This document shows positions 24,816 through 33,693 of a stretch of 37,855 nt of DNA, one piece after another. Position 1 is the stretch's first letter. Each line of letters opens with the position of its first letter. This DNA comes from Candidatus Gastranaerophilales bacterium (GTDB lineage Bacteria > Cyanobacteriota > Vampirovibrionia > Gastranaerophilales > Gastranaerophilaceae), in the NCBI GenBank assembly GCA_944322935.1, contig CALUQO010000026.1, positions 1 through 37,855 of the forward strand. The letters run 5' to 3'. The position numbers and the translations under genes are program-made. The notes beneath the pieces were generated by a model, which ran no database searches, had not been told where the DNA came from, and saw nothing but the letters and a program-made list of their open reading frames with translations.

Positions 24816-25784
24816 TTAATTATACAATGCCTGTATAATTATGCCCCAGAAAATGCTTACACCCAAAAGCATAATTACAATTTTTGCAGTGTCTTTAAGC
24901 GGGGTGTTTTTCTTTAGCAGCACAAGAAGCCCAAGCCCAGCACTCGAGCACAAACCCGATATTACAGAGCCAAATCCTATTGCACCTTTAAGATACATCA
25001 AAGTTATTGCAATGGATATTGCACAGTTGGGCACAAGACCGACAATGGCGGTTATAACAGGCTGCAGTATAGAATCGTTTAAAAAATACTGCCCGAGATT
25101 CTCTTCTCCGCCTATGCAATGCACCATATAGTTTAAGCCGACGGTTATCAACACCACAAATATAAACACGTTAACGGTATGTTCCAGCGGATGTAATAAC
25201 AAATCTCTTTTTCTCGGCTTGTGAACGTGGTGTTTGCAGCAGCCTTCTTCAACTTCTAAGTTTTCAGCATTTTGTGCATTGTTTTCATCTGCGTTTTTAA
25301 ACTGACCGAGTAAAAAGTCTATAAGATAACCGGCGGATATACCGATAAATATTTTTGCAAGCAGAATCGGAACAATCAAATACATTTTTGAAGGTTCCGA
25401 AAGTATAACGGGTATTGCCTCATCCGAGGTGGATAAGAAAACTGCAATTAAAGTACCTTTTGTGATAAGTCTTTTTGTGTAAAGCGTACTTGCGATAACA
25501 GAAAAGCCGCATTGAGGAAAAGATGCAGCAAGGCTGCCGACAAGCGGTCCCGCTTTGCTTGAATACTTTGCAAGCTGCGTCATTTTATCGGAATAAAAGA
25601 ATTCTATAACCTCAATGACAACAAAAATTAAAAACAGAAACGGAAGCATATGCAGGCTGTCTTTTATGGCATCAGCAAGCCATTCCGCTATGGACAGACT
25701 GTTAATAAGTCCGTCTATCGGAGAAAAAATCCATTCATTAAAGCCGTTTAAGGCTGAAACCGTTTTTATTATTAATGATTGCAT
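24816..25784 (-). CDS. Putative metal exporter of the ArsP_2 / DUF2899 family
   Basis: 322 residues, about eight to ten membrane segments. Two halves echo each other: AASFPQCGFSVIASTLY (87-102) and VGLVPNCAISIAITLMY (248-264), each with P-x-C-x-x-S, as expected for an internally duplicated transporter. TLIAVFLSTSDEAIPVIL (111-128) is the most typical family segment. The central cytoplasmic loop has EEGCCKHHVHKPRKRD (179-194), a Cys/His cluster likely to bind metal. The family is annotated as heavy-metal or manganese export, but the substrate here is not known. No strong ribosome site is seen. Confidence 0.8.
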   Translation of the reverse strand: MQSLIIKTVSALNGFNEWIFSPIDGLINSLSIAEWLADAIKDSLHMLPFLFLIFVVIEVIEFFYSDKMTQLAKYSSKAGPLVGSLAASFPQCGFSVIASTLYTKRLITKGTLIAVFLSTSDEAIPVILSEPSKMYLIVPILLAKIFIGISAGYLIDFLLGQFKNADENNAQNAENLEVEEGCCKHHVHKPRKRDLLLHPLEHTVNVFIFVVLITVGLNYMVHCIGGEENLGQYFLNDSILQPVITAIVGLVPNCAISIAITLMYLKGAIGFGSVISGLCSSAGLGLLVLLKKNTPLKDTAKIVIMLLGVSIFWGIIIQALYN

Positions 25785-25803
25785 AGCGTTTTTCTGTTTT
25801 CCG

Positions 25804-26676
25804 TTACATTATGATTCTTTTTACATAATTGAAGTATTCGTTATTTTTATATTGTTCAGCCTGAACTCTCAGCTGTTCTTTTGTTACAAAGCCCATTCTG
25901 TAGGCAACTTCTTCCAGGCAGGCAATTTTTATGCCCTGATTTTCTTCTATCGTATGTACATACTGGCTTGCCTGCAGCAGTGAATGATGAGTTCCAGTAT
26001 CGAGCCAAGCAAAACCTCTTCCGAGAATTTCAACGCTCAAAACGCCTTTGTCAAGGTAAAGCCTGTTAAGGTCTGTAATTTCAAGCTCTCCACGTGCTGA
26101 CGGTTTAAGATTTTTTGCTTTTTCAACAACTGAATTGTCATAAAAATACAAGCCGGTTACCGCATAATTGGATTTAGGGTTTGCAGGTTTTTCTTCAATT
26201 GATTCAGCTATGCCGTTTTTATCAAAAGACACAACCCCAAATCTTTCGGGGTCTTTTACCTGATACCCGAACACAGTTGCACCGCCCGAGTTTTGTGTTC
26301 TTTTCACTACGTTGCGCAAAGTTCCCGAAAATCCGGGGCCGTAAAAGATGTTATCTCCGAGAATCAAAGCTGCACAATCGCTGCCGATAAATTCCTCGCC
26401 CAGAATAAAAGCCTGAGCAAGTCCGTCCGGTGAGGGCTGCTCTTTATAGCTGAATTTTACACCGTATTGCGAGCCGTCGCCCAGAAGCTTTTTAAAATTG
26501 GGCAAATCCTGAGGGGTTGAAATTATCAGGATATCCCTTATGCCGGCAAGCATCAACACTGATATCGGGTGAAAAATCATAGGTTTGTCGTAAATCGGCA
26601 AAAGCTGTTTTGAAACGACTATTGTGCTGGGATAAAGTCTTGTACCGGCTCCGCCCGCTAAAACTATACCTTTCAT
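25804..26676 (-). CDS. rfbA: Glucose-1-phosphate thymidylyltransferase RmlA
   Basis: 290 residues. It makes dTDP-glucose from dTTP and glucose-1-phosphate, the first step to dTDP-L-rhamnose. The nucleotide loop [14 protein letters not shown] (3-16) and the downstream [16 protein letters not shown] are diagnostic. [11 protein letters not shown] holds the Mg2+-binding aspartate. Its ATG overlaps the rmlD stop by one base. It is the last rml gene; the metal-exporter gene begins 19 bases later. Confidence 0.96.
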   Translation of the reverse strand: MKGIVLAGGAGTRLYPSTIVVSKQLLPIYDKPMIFHPISVLMLAGIRDILIISTPQDLPNFKKLLGDGSQYGVKFSYKEQPSPDGLAQAFILGEEFIGSDCAALILGDNIFYGPGFSGTLRNVVKRTQNSGGATVFGYQVKDPERFGVVSFDKNGIAESIEEKPANPKSNYAVTGLYFYDNSVVEKAKNLKPSARGELEITDLNRLYLDKGVLSVEILGRGFAWLDTGTHHSLLQASQYVHTIEENQGIKIACLEEVAYRMGFVTKEQLRVQAEQYKNNEYFNYVKRIIM

Positions 26677-27500
26677 CAGTCTATCCTCAATTCTATATAT
26701 TCTTTAAGTGCAAGTTTCCAGTCCCTGAGCAAACCTTCATTATCCATTATGCTGTACTGCGGACGTTTTGCGGGTCGTGGAAATTCTTGCGTAGTGCAGG
26801 GTTTTAAGTTTACCTTCAAACCGGTTTGATTATATATTTCCTTTGCAAAGCCGTACCACGTTGTATTTCCGCCGCCGCAGGCATGGTATATTCCGTAATC
26901 AGGGTCTTCATCAATAAAGCTGATAATAGCATCCGCTAAATCAACCGTCCATGTGGGACAGCCGATTTGGTCATCAACTACTTTAACCTCGGGCTTGTTC
27001 ACAAGGGAAATCATCGTTTCCACAAAGTTTTTTCCGTGGTGACCGTACAACCAGCTTGTGCGCAGGATGTAATATTGCTCACAGTTTTCCTGCACAGCCT
27101 GTTCACCGTGAAGTTTTGACAAGCCGTAGGCATTAATCGGATTTGTCTTATCCTCGGGAACATACGGTGTGTTTTTTGTGCCGTCAAATACGTAATCCGT
27201 TGAAATGTAAATTAAAACAGCTTCGTTTTCTTTACACGCCGAGGCAATATACTTTGCTGCGGTGCCGTTAACAAGTTCTGCTTTGTCCGGTTCGTCTTCT
27301 GCACCGTCCACATTTGTGTATGCGGCACAATGCACGACATAATCGGGTTTTACATCGTTGATTACGTCTTTAACGTTTTGCTCATCTGTTATGTCCAATT
27401 CCGCTCTTGTTGTTTCAATTACCTCAAAGCCGGCATCCTCAAGCATAGGACACAGGTCTGAACCTAACATGCCAGTAGCACCAGTAACAAGAACCTTCAT
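26676..27500 (-). CDS. rfbD: dTDP-4-dehydrorhamnose reductase RmlD
   Basis: 274 residues. An extended short-chain dehydrogenase that reduces dTDP-4-keto-L-rhamnose to dTDP-L-rhamnose with NAD(P)H. The cofactor loop is GATGMLGSD (7-15). [13 protein letters not shown] follows. The catalytic Y125 and K129 (AYGLSK) and the STDYVFDG segment are present. It overlaps both neighbours by one base (TAATG at rmlB, TGATG at rmlA), which indicates coupled translation. Confidence 0.95.
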   Translation of the reverse strand: MKVLVTGATGMLGSDLCPMLEDAGFEVIETTRAELDITDEQNVKDVINDVKPDYVVHCAAYTNVDGAEDEPDKAELVNGTAAKYIASACKENEAVLIYISTDYVFDGTKNTPYVPEDKTNPINAYGLSKLHGEQAVQENCEQYYILRTSWLYGHHGKNFVETMISLVNKPEVKVVDDQIGCPTWTVDLADAIISFIDEDPDYGIYHACGGGNTTWYGFAKEIYNQTGLKVNLKPCTTQEFPRPAKRPQYSIMDNEGLLRDWKLALKEYIELRID

Positions 27501-28486
27501 TACACAGCCCCCGCTTTCAGTTTTTTAGCTTCGATGGATTTTATCCAGTCCTGATTTTTAAGATACCAGTCGATGGTTAATTTTATGCCTTCTTCAAAAG
27601 TTAAAGAAGGCTGCCAGCCAAGCTCCGTTTGGATTTTATGGTTGTCTATCGCATAACGTCTGTCATGGCCGAGTCTGTCTTGGACGTATTCAATAGAGCT
27701 TTCGTCTTTGCCCATGGCGTCTAAGATAATTTTTGTTATTTCAAGGTTTGTTTTTTCGTTATGTCCGCCGATGTTATAGACCTCGCCGACTCTGCCTTTG
27801 TGCAGTACAACGTCTATGGCGCTGCAGTGGTCATAAACATACAGCCAATCTCTTACATTCAGCCCGTCGCCGTACACGGGAACCTTTTCGTTTCTTAAAA
27901 GCTTTGAAATAAAGAAAGGAATAAGCTTTTCCGGATACTGATACGGACCGTAGTTGTTTGAGCATCTTGTGTTCAACACCGGCATTTTGTAGGTTTCAAA
28001 ATATGCACGCACCAGCAAATCAGCCCCTGCTTTTGACGCCGAGTACGGAGAATTTGGCGCAAGCGGGGTTGTTTCATAGAAATAGCCGTCCTTGCCCAGA
28101 GTTCCATAAACCTCATCAGTTGAAACCTGCAAAAATCTTTGTATATTTGCTTCTTTAGATGCTTGCAAAAGGTTTAGCGTGCCCTGTACGTTTGTTTCTA
28201 TAAAAATTTCCGGCCCTGTAATGGAACGGTCAACATGGCTTTCAGCAGCAAAGTTTATTACCGCATCAACTTCATTAACCAGTTCTCTCACAAGCTTTTT
28301 GTCACAGATATTGCCGTGCACAAAGCTGTAATTGGGGTTGTTTTTGACATCATCGAGGTTTTCGATATTGCCTGCATAAGTGAGTGCATCAAGGTTTATT
28401 ACTTTGTAATCTTTGTATTTGTTAAGGATGTGTCTTACAAAACAGCTGCCTATAAAGCCAGCACCGCCTGTTACGAGTAGTTTCAA
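27500..28486 (-). CDS. rfbB: dTDP-glucose 4,6-dehydratase RmlB
   Basis: 328 residues. It converts dTDP-glucose to dTDP-4-keto-6-deoxyglucose through tightly bound NAD+. GGAGFIGS (7-14) binds the cofactor. STDEVYG (122-128) carries the catalytic Asp/Glu pair D124/E125. Y148 and K152 form the YxxxK motif (SPYSASK). The RCSNNYGPYQYPEKLIP loop fits the sugar-nucleotide site. The start overlaps the rmlC stop by four bases. Confidence 0.97.
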   Translation of the reverse strand: MKLLVTGGAGFIGSCFVRHILNKYKDYKVINLDALTYAGNIENLDDVKNNPNYSFVHGNICDKKLVRELVNEVDAVINFAAESHVDRSITGPEIFIETNVQGTLNLLQASKEANIQRFLQVSTDEVYGTLGKDGYFYETTPLAPNSPYSASKAGADLLVRAYFETYKMPVLNTRCSNNYGPYQYPEKLIPFFISKLLRNEKVPVYGDGLNVRDWLYVYDHCSAIDVVLHKGRVGEVYNIGGHNEKTNLEITKIILDAMGKDESSIEYVQDRLGHDRRYAIDNHKIQTELGWQPSLTFEEGIKLTIDWYLKNQDWIKSIEAKKLKAGAV

Positions 28487-29040
28487 AATAAATCCTCCTC
28501 TTTGATGTCTTTTAAAAACGGTTGTTTGGAATCTTTTTCGCTTATTAAAGGTTCAAAATCAATACCCCATCGAACGTTAATATCGTGGTCGTTCCACCTT
28601 ACGCCTCTGTCATTTTCAGCGGAATATTCATTAGACGCCTTGTACAAAAGCTCAGCCTCGTCGCTTAAAACAACAAAGCCGTGCGCAAACCCTGCGGGAA
28701 TATAGAGCATGTTTTTGTTTTCTTCCGAAAGAAATTCGCCCACCCACTTACCGAAGGTCGGTGAATTTTTTCTTATATCCACAGCCACATCAAAAATCGC
28801 GCCACGTGAGCATCTGACAAGCTTTGCCTGTGCTTTTGGATTTTTCTGATAATGGAGTCCTCTTAAAACTCCTTTTGTTGATTTTGAATGATTATCCTGA
28901 TTGAACTCCACATCAATTCCGTTTTGAACAAAGGTTGATTTCTGGTATGATTCCATAAAAAAACCTCTGCTGTCGCCGAAAACCTGTGGTGTAACAAGTA
29001 TCACATCAGGTATTGATAATTTTTTAAAACTAAACGGCAT
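28483..29040 (-). CDS. rfbC: dTDP-4-dehydrorhamnose 3,5-epimerase RmlC
   Basis: 185 residues, a cupin that epimerises C3 and C5 of dTDP-4-keto-6-deoxyglucose. The catalytic base H63 (GLHYQ) and Y133 (LLYKAS) are in place, with the conserved FNQDNHS before and PAGFAHGF after. AAGGGGAG precedes the ATG, and a minus-strand TATAAT (29068-29073) lies upstream, so the rmlCBDA operon starts here. All four steps to dTDP-L-rhamnose are thus encoded in order C-B-D-A. The rhamnosyltransferase that uses it is not in the window. Confidence 0.95.
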   Translation of the reverse strand: MPFSFKKLSIPDVILVTPQVFGDSRGFFMESYQKSTFVQNGIDVEFNQDNHSKSTKGVLRGLHYQKNPKAQAKLVRCSRGAIFDVAVDIRKNSPTFGKWVGEFLSEENKNMLYIPAGFAHGFVVLSDEAELLYKASNEYSAENDRGVRWNDHDINVRWGIDFEPLISEKDSKQPFLKDIKEEDLF

Positions 29041-29179
29041 AATACTCCCCTTAAATTTATTAAAAATATTATATAATAGACCCGATTATTTAGATAGTAT
29101 AATTGTATATTTGTATATTTGCTTAATATTTTTGTTATGCTAAATTTAATAAACAGCATTAATTTCATTTTTTAACACT

Positions 29180-30514
29180 ATGCAATTAGTCGAAAGATTA
29201 CAATCATATAAAAAATATTTTACTGAAATTATAGGACTATCTGTTCCGCTTATTGTAGGCAATCTGGGACAGACCTTAATCGGTGCTACGGATGTTTTTA
29301 TTGCGGCCAAACATTCAACAAACACTCTTGCTGCAATTAGTATTGCAAACTCTATTATTTTTTGCATATTAATTATGGGAATGGGGTTAATGTCAGCAAT
29401 ATCAATACAGCTTTCTAACCTCAGAGGAAACAGAAAACCGACTAAAAAGTTTTTGTTTACTGTCTTGAATTATTCAATAGTTCTTGCTGTGATATTTTGC
29501 GCAATATGTCTTATGACTGTCCCGTTAATTCCCCGTATGGGGTTTGATGTAACGCTTGTACCGATGATTAAAGAGTATATTTTTATATGTGCTTTTTCAC
29601 TTTTCGGGATGTATTTATATCAGTGTTTAAGAGAATTTTTACTGGCGTATGAAATTGTACAGTTTCCCAATATGATACTTGTGTTTGCGCTTGTGCTAAA
29701 TTATGTGTTGGCTTATTCGCTTGTATTCGGTATCGGCCCTGTGCCAGGACTCGGGGTTATAGGTCTTGCTCTGGCCGCGTTCATCGTAAGAACGCTTATG
29801 GGTGTAGTTCTTTTAGTCTACTGTTTTAGCTTGATTAAATTTAAAAATCCGTTTGACACAAATTTGATAAAGCAGCTTTTAAAAATAGGATATCCCATCG
29901 GGATAGCTATGTTTTTGGAGTTTTTAGGTTTCAACCTTATAACAATACTCGTTGGTCGAGAAGCCGGAATACTGGCCGCAACTCACAATATATGTGTAAC
30001 GATTACATCGAGCGCCTATGTAATACCTATGTCGATTTCGGCAGCTATTGCAATAAAGGTCGGTTTCTTTAACGGGGCTAAAAATCTTAAAGAAATCAGG
30101 AGATATTCGCTTTCCGGTACTTCTATGTCAGTGCTTTTTATGCTGTTATGTTCAATATTGCTTATTACCATTCCAAAGCAAATATTTGGAATTTTTACTC
30201 ACAACAATGATATTCTTGCATTAGGGCTTCCTATTTTGCATATTGCTGCATATTATTTGATGTTTGACGGTTTACAGGTAAGTTTGAGCGGTATTTTAAA
30301 AGGCCTTAAAATGACAAAAATTGCCTCAGTAACACTTGTTGCCGGTTACTGGCTTTTTGGGTTGCCTTTCGGGTATATGCTTGCTTACCATTATAAAATG
30401 TCATTGAAAGGATTTTGGATAGGGCTTGCAGTATCATTCTTAGCAATGTGTACCTTGTTTTTAATTGTAATTTTCAGAAAATTTAAACAGTTGAAAAAAG
30501 TATATTCCGACTGA
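29180..30514 (+). CDS. MATE-family efflux transporter
   Basis: 444 residues with 12 predicted membrane helices. The first repeat starts IIGLSVPLIVGNLGQTLIGATDVFIAA, the typical MATE opening, and the second half begins about residue 240 (YPIGIAMFLEFLGFNLITILVG). MATE proteins export drugs or metabolites using Na+ or H+. It is divergent from the rml operon across 139 bases, so it might export a polymer or metabolite related to it, but this is only context. No clear ribosome site precedes the ATG. Confidence 0.9.
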   Translation: MQLVERLQSYKKYFTEIIGLSVPLIVGNLGQTLIGATDVFIAAKHSTNTLAAISIANSIIFCILIMGMGLMSAISIQLSNLRGNRKPTKKFLFTVLNYSIVLAVIFCAICLMTVPLIPRMGFDVTLVPMIKEYIFICAFSLFGMYLYQCLREFLLAYEIVQFPNMILVFALVLNYVLAYSLVFGIGPVPGLGVIGLALAAFIVRTLMGVVLLVYCFSLIKFKNPFDTNLIKQLLKIGYPIGIAMFLEFLGFNLITILVGREAGILAATHNICVTITSSAYVIPMSISAAIAIKVGFFNGAKNLKEIRRYSLSGTSMSVLFMLLCSILLITIPKQIFGIFTHNNDILALGLPILHIAAYYLMFDGLQVSLSGILKGLKMTKIASVTLVAGYWLFGLPFGYMLAYHYKMSLKGFWIGLAVSFLAMCTLFLIVIFRKFKQLKKVYSD

Positions 30515-30767
30515 TTATTTTTATTAGCAGCATTGCCGTATTGTTTGTTACATCCGTTGACTGTGATGAATCGTCACTTACTGCAGTATTCTGTCAGGCA
30601 ATTTTGTTTAAAATCCTGCGGGTATTTCCGTTTGTGTTTCCGTTTGGGGCGCTCAAGCAATATAAAAAATAATACTTTTTTACGAGCAACAATTGTACAT
30701 TGGTGTATTTTAACTTGAGCAAAAGGAACGTAAACTATCAATAGATATCTTAGAGAGGAGTCTTATA

Positions 30768-31076
30768 ATGCTTACTGAAAGGTATATAGACGGGCTTAAT
30801 AAGCGCCATCAACTGGAATTTAATAACGTCAGTAAAGAAATACTACCCTGGCTGGAAGATGTTGCTTTAGAAAATAATTGCAAAATTGATCGCAAAGAAT
30901 GGAAAAGCAAATATAACAGCTATGTAATTTATGACTATGAGCCGTTTTGTTCGGACGGCTTTGAGATAAATCTTGTAATATCTTCTTTTAGCAGGGAACA
31001 TCTCGATTTTTTGAAATATCTTTATGATACAAAACTGAACACAATAGAATATTTGAATAACTGCGTAATTAATTAA
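30768..31076 (+). CDS. Small protein of unknown function
   Basis: 102 residues, no family recognised. A strong ribosome site (GAGGAG, 30755-30760) lies seven bases before the ATG, and a bidirectional terminator follows, so the gene is probably real and transcribed alone. The sequence is soluble, alternating alpha and beta, with YVIYDYEPFCSDGFEINLVISSF in the middle. The 253-base region before it (30515-30767) has no gene. It carries a short GTGA/TCAC hairpin and repeated TTTCCGTTTG, but nothing recognisable as a riboswitch. Confidence 0.6.
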   Translation: MLTERYIDGLNKRHQLEFNNVSKEILPWLEDVALENNCKIDRKEWKSKYNSYVIYDYEPFCSDGFEINLVISSFSREHLDFLKYLYDTKLNTIEYLNNCVIN

Positions 31077-31086
31077 TTATATTAAT

Positions 31087-31122
31087 AAAAAGCAAAAAGC
31101 GATAAAATGCCTTTTGCTTTTT
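31087..31122. terminator. Bidirectional terminator between convergent genes
   Basis: AAAAAGCAAAAAGC (31087-31100) pairs with GCCTTTTGCTTTTT (31109-31122) with one mismatch and an 8-base loop. T-runs follow on both strands. The last bases overlap the TAA stop of the minus-strand gene (31121-31123). Confidence 0.8.
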
Positions 31123-32062
31123 ATTTTTGTAATACGGCATCCTCTCTCAATTGAATTGTAAACAGAGCACCGCTTGGAATTGTGATGGATTTCCCTTTAT
31201 AAAAAAGAGCAAGCACAGGCGAGGTTACAAAATTAACTGCGTATACAACAGTACCTGTCAACAGCGTAAACGGTGTAAGTATAATTTCTACTCCATTTTC
31301 GTTTCTGGCAAGATTTTTTGTTTTTCTCCACATTTTTTTGAAGAACCTTGCCCCGGGCTTAATTGATTGAGGAATACTCCTTAAATACATTCGTTTCCCT
31401 TTTATGTTGTTCAAAAAAATGCGCTTGTCGTTTGCTATACTTATTTTTGCATCAATTTCGTATGTTTTTCCGTTGTATACCATCTGGTCGACATTTATTA
31501 CAATCAATCCTCCGTTGCCTGTTATCTGGGGCGGATGAGAATCTGTTATTCTTCCCTTAAAAACAGTACCTGCCGGAATAGTTATATATGTTGATGTTTC
31601 AGGATATCTGTTAACAAAACTTATTTTTGAACTCACGGGGGTACTGCTTGAAATTGTCTGCTGCAGTCTTACATGAAATTTTTTACCCTTTGGTATAACG
31701 TAGGTACTTTTGGTGTTTTTAGGGTAAACCGTTTGTTGCGTGTTGGCCTTTTGTTGTGTAGAACTTTTTACCGGCGTAAGAGTTGATTTTGCCGGTTGAG
31801 ATTGTGTTGTTGTTTTCTCGGCTTTGGATTGCACAGTGCTTGTTGAAGAAGCTGCCGGCTTTTGCTCTGCCGTATTTTGGGGAGCTATCTGCGCGGGAGT
31901 TGTGGAAGGCGAAAAAACATCCACTCCGTCAGGCGGCAGTACAGTATCGAATTCCGGAGGCAAATCAGGCAAATCGGGAAGTTTTTCGCCGGCTTGTACG
32001 GCGGAAAACATTTGTACGCAAATTATGCATACCAGAGCCAACTGTGTAAAAAACTTCTTCAT
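31121..32062 (-). CDS. Exported protein with Pro/Thr/Gln-rich linker and beta-rich C-terminal domain
   Basis: 313 residues. A signal peptide spans 1-24 (MKKFFTQLALV...SAVQA). Residues about 25-125 are a disordered linker rich in Pro, Ser, Thr, Gln and Lys. The domain at about 128-313 is beta-rich, with two similar edge motifs: IPAGTVFKGRITDSH and IPSGALFTIQLRED. The pattern (polar strand, 'TISSSTPVSSKISF', 'IPAGT..KG.I', 'GNGGLIVINVDQMVYNGKTYEI') resembles envelope-associated proteins that I cannot name. The hydrophobic stretch TPFTLLTGTVVYAVNFVTSPVLALF (about 262-286) may insert in a membrane. It shares a 124-base divergent region with the amylase-like gene. Confidence 0.7.
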   Translation of the reverse strand: MKKFFTQLALVCIICVQMFSAVQAGEKLPDLPDLPPEFDTVLPPDGVDVFSPSTTPAQIAPQNTAEQKPAASSTSTVQSKAEKTTTQSQPAKSTLTPVKSSTQQKANTQQTVYPKNTKSTYVIPKGKKFHVRLQQTISSSTPVSSKISFVNRYPETSTYITIPAGTVFKGRITDSHPPQITGNGGLIVINVDQMVYNGKTYEIDAKISIANDKRIFLNNIKGKRMYLRSIPQSIKPGARFFKKMWRKTKNLARNENGVEIILTPFTLLTGTVVYAVNFVTSPVLALFYKGKSITIPSGALFTIQLREDAVLQK

Positions 32063-32186
32063 ATTATAATTTTAAACCAGCAAATATCAATACGAATCCT
32101 TAATTAATAGTATTTTTTGATAAATATATATAACAAAAATTATTTTTTAATAGTGACAAAAATTTTGTTTATGTTTTACTATAATT

Positions 32187-33668
32187 ATGCCAATAAATAT
32201 TACTGCATTAAATTCGGCATGTCTGGGATTATCTTATAAAAAAAATAAATTGTCCGAAAAAAATGAGCTACCCTCAGCCGCTAAGCCGTCAATAAAAAAT
32301 AATTTTGCGCTGTTTGATATGAACAGAGCAATGTTTAATCGTTCACTTGTTTCATTTAAAGGATATTACGGCGACCCGCAGCCGCTGAAAAAACTCTTTT
32401 GGATTTCAACAGGACGAAACGATGTGTATGAAGATAACTGGACAAAAGACCACTTGTATCAGGTCGGTACAAAAAAATGGGTGAATGCTCATCCCGCAGA
32501 GCTGTTGAAACATACACCAGAACAGACAATACAATCACTATGTACGCTTATTAAGCCTGATAATCAGTACCCCGGTATACCTCCTTATATTCCGTCGCCT
32601 AATTTTGGGGATAAATGGGGTAGACGGGCAAATTACATAGAAATAAACCCGCGTGTTATCGCAAAATATGACAATAACAGCAACAGGTTAACAGACGGGC
32701 TGTTGAATACAATGAAGCTTATGAGGGCAATACCTACTTCGCCAAATTCTTTTGCAAACTGTATTGTTCTTTCGCAGTTGTATCCGTGTATTTATGGGGA
32801 CGGATATAACGATGCCGCTTCATTATATTGTGCTAACCTTCACACGGGAATAAGCCAGACACTCACTGCTGACGGTCTTTATGCAAAAATGGGTGCAGAT
32901 GAACAGGTAAAAGCCTTTAATGATATGGCTCACCTGCTTGGCTTTAAAACAGCCTTTAGAATTCCTTTATCGGCAGGTCAATTACGTATACAGGGACGTG
33001 AATTTAACTGGTATGACCATGAAAAAGCCTTTATTGATGCATGTGTGTGGGGCATAGAACTTGGGTTTGATGCAATATACTTTGACAGCGCAAAACATAT
33101 TACAGACAGAAACGGTTATAGCGGTGTAGGTGATTTGCCCAATAAAAACCAGATGGGCTATATTTTATACAAAATAAGAGAACAAACCGGACGCAGTGAT
33201 TTGGCTTTTGTCGGAGAAAAATGCGATAACAGATACGACTATAAGGAAATGGGCTTTACCGCAGGTACGGACTGGGGCAAGGCTGATGATTTCAACAGTG
33301 TAAGATGGGAATCTGAACAGCAAAGCTGGTCAGGAGAATACGCAGGCGGGCCGGAAGTATCTAATGACAACGATGATGGCGGAATTTTTTATCCGCAAAG
33401 GCTTAACAGAATTAATTCCTGTTTGTTCGGTTACAGAAATATAGGCGAAAAACTGCCTTCATTTATGCAAATGCACGATATCTTCCCTTTGTCACCTTAT
33501 TCAAATACCCATGAGGTTATGATGCACGCAAAACAAATGAGCGGTTCTGATGCCTGGACAAAATGCGAGCGTCATTATGACGGTGCCTTTAATACAAGCC
33601 CGGCTGCAAATGATTACAGAAACAATGTCTATCATATTTTTGAAAACGTCATAAAAACATACGGGTAA
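32187..33668 (+). CDS. Divergent GH13-like (alpha-amylase superfamily) protein with N-terminal VSFKG motif
   Basis: 493 residues. After a polar leader and VSFKG (55-59) comes a TIM-barrel-like region. Several elements match amylase regions: GFDAIYFDSAKH (293-304, region II, nucleophile D300), LAFVGEKC (339-346, region III, acid E344) and FMQMHDIFP (427-434, region IV, stabiliser D431). The arginine two residues before the nucleophile is replaced by tyrosine (Y298), and region I (LGFKTAFRIPL, 251-261) lacks its usual D and N-H. It is therefore a remote relative, perhaps with changed chemistry or no activity. No ribosome site precedes the ATG, and a TATAAT (32180-32185) ends just before it, so the true start is less sure. 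No signal peptide. Confidence 0.6.
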   Translation: MPINITALNSACLGLSYKKNKLSEKNELPSAAKPSIKNNFALFDMNRAMFNRSLVSFKGYYGDPQPLKKLFWISTGRNDVYEDNWTKDHLYQVGTKKWVNAHPAELLKHTPEQTIQSLCTLIKPDNQYPGIPPYIPSPNFGDKWGRRANYIEINPRVIAKYDNNSNRLTDGLLNTMKLMRAIPTSPNSFANCIVLSQLYPCIYGDGYNDAASLYCANLHTGISQTLTADGLYAKMGADEQVKAFNDMAHLLGFKTAFRIPLSAGQLRIQGREFNWYDHEKAFIDACVWGIELGFDAIYFDSAKHITDRNGYSGVGDLPNKNQMGYILYKIREQTGRSDLAFVGEKCDNRYDYKEMGFTAGTDWGKADDFNSVRWESEQQSWSGEYAGGPEVSNDNDDGGIFYPQRLNRINSCLFGYRNIGEKLPSFMQMHDIFPLSPYSNTHEVMMHAKQMSGSDAWTKCERHYDGAFNTSPAANDYRNNVYHIFENVIKTYG

Positions 33669-33693
33669 TATGTTTTAGCTGTTTTTTGATTGT

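Noticed and set aside
30533-30718. 61-codon open frame between the MATE gene and the 30768 gene
   Set aside because: There is no ribosome site, the composition is Cys/Arg/His-rich and atypical, and it includes short sequence repeats. Treated as leader or intergenic sequence.
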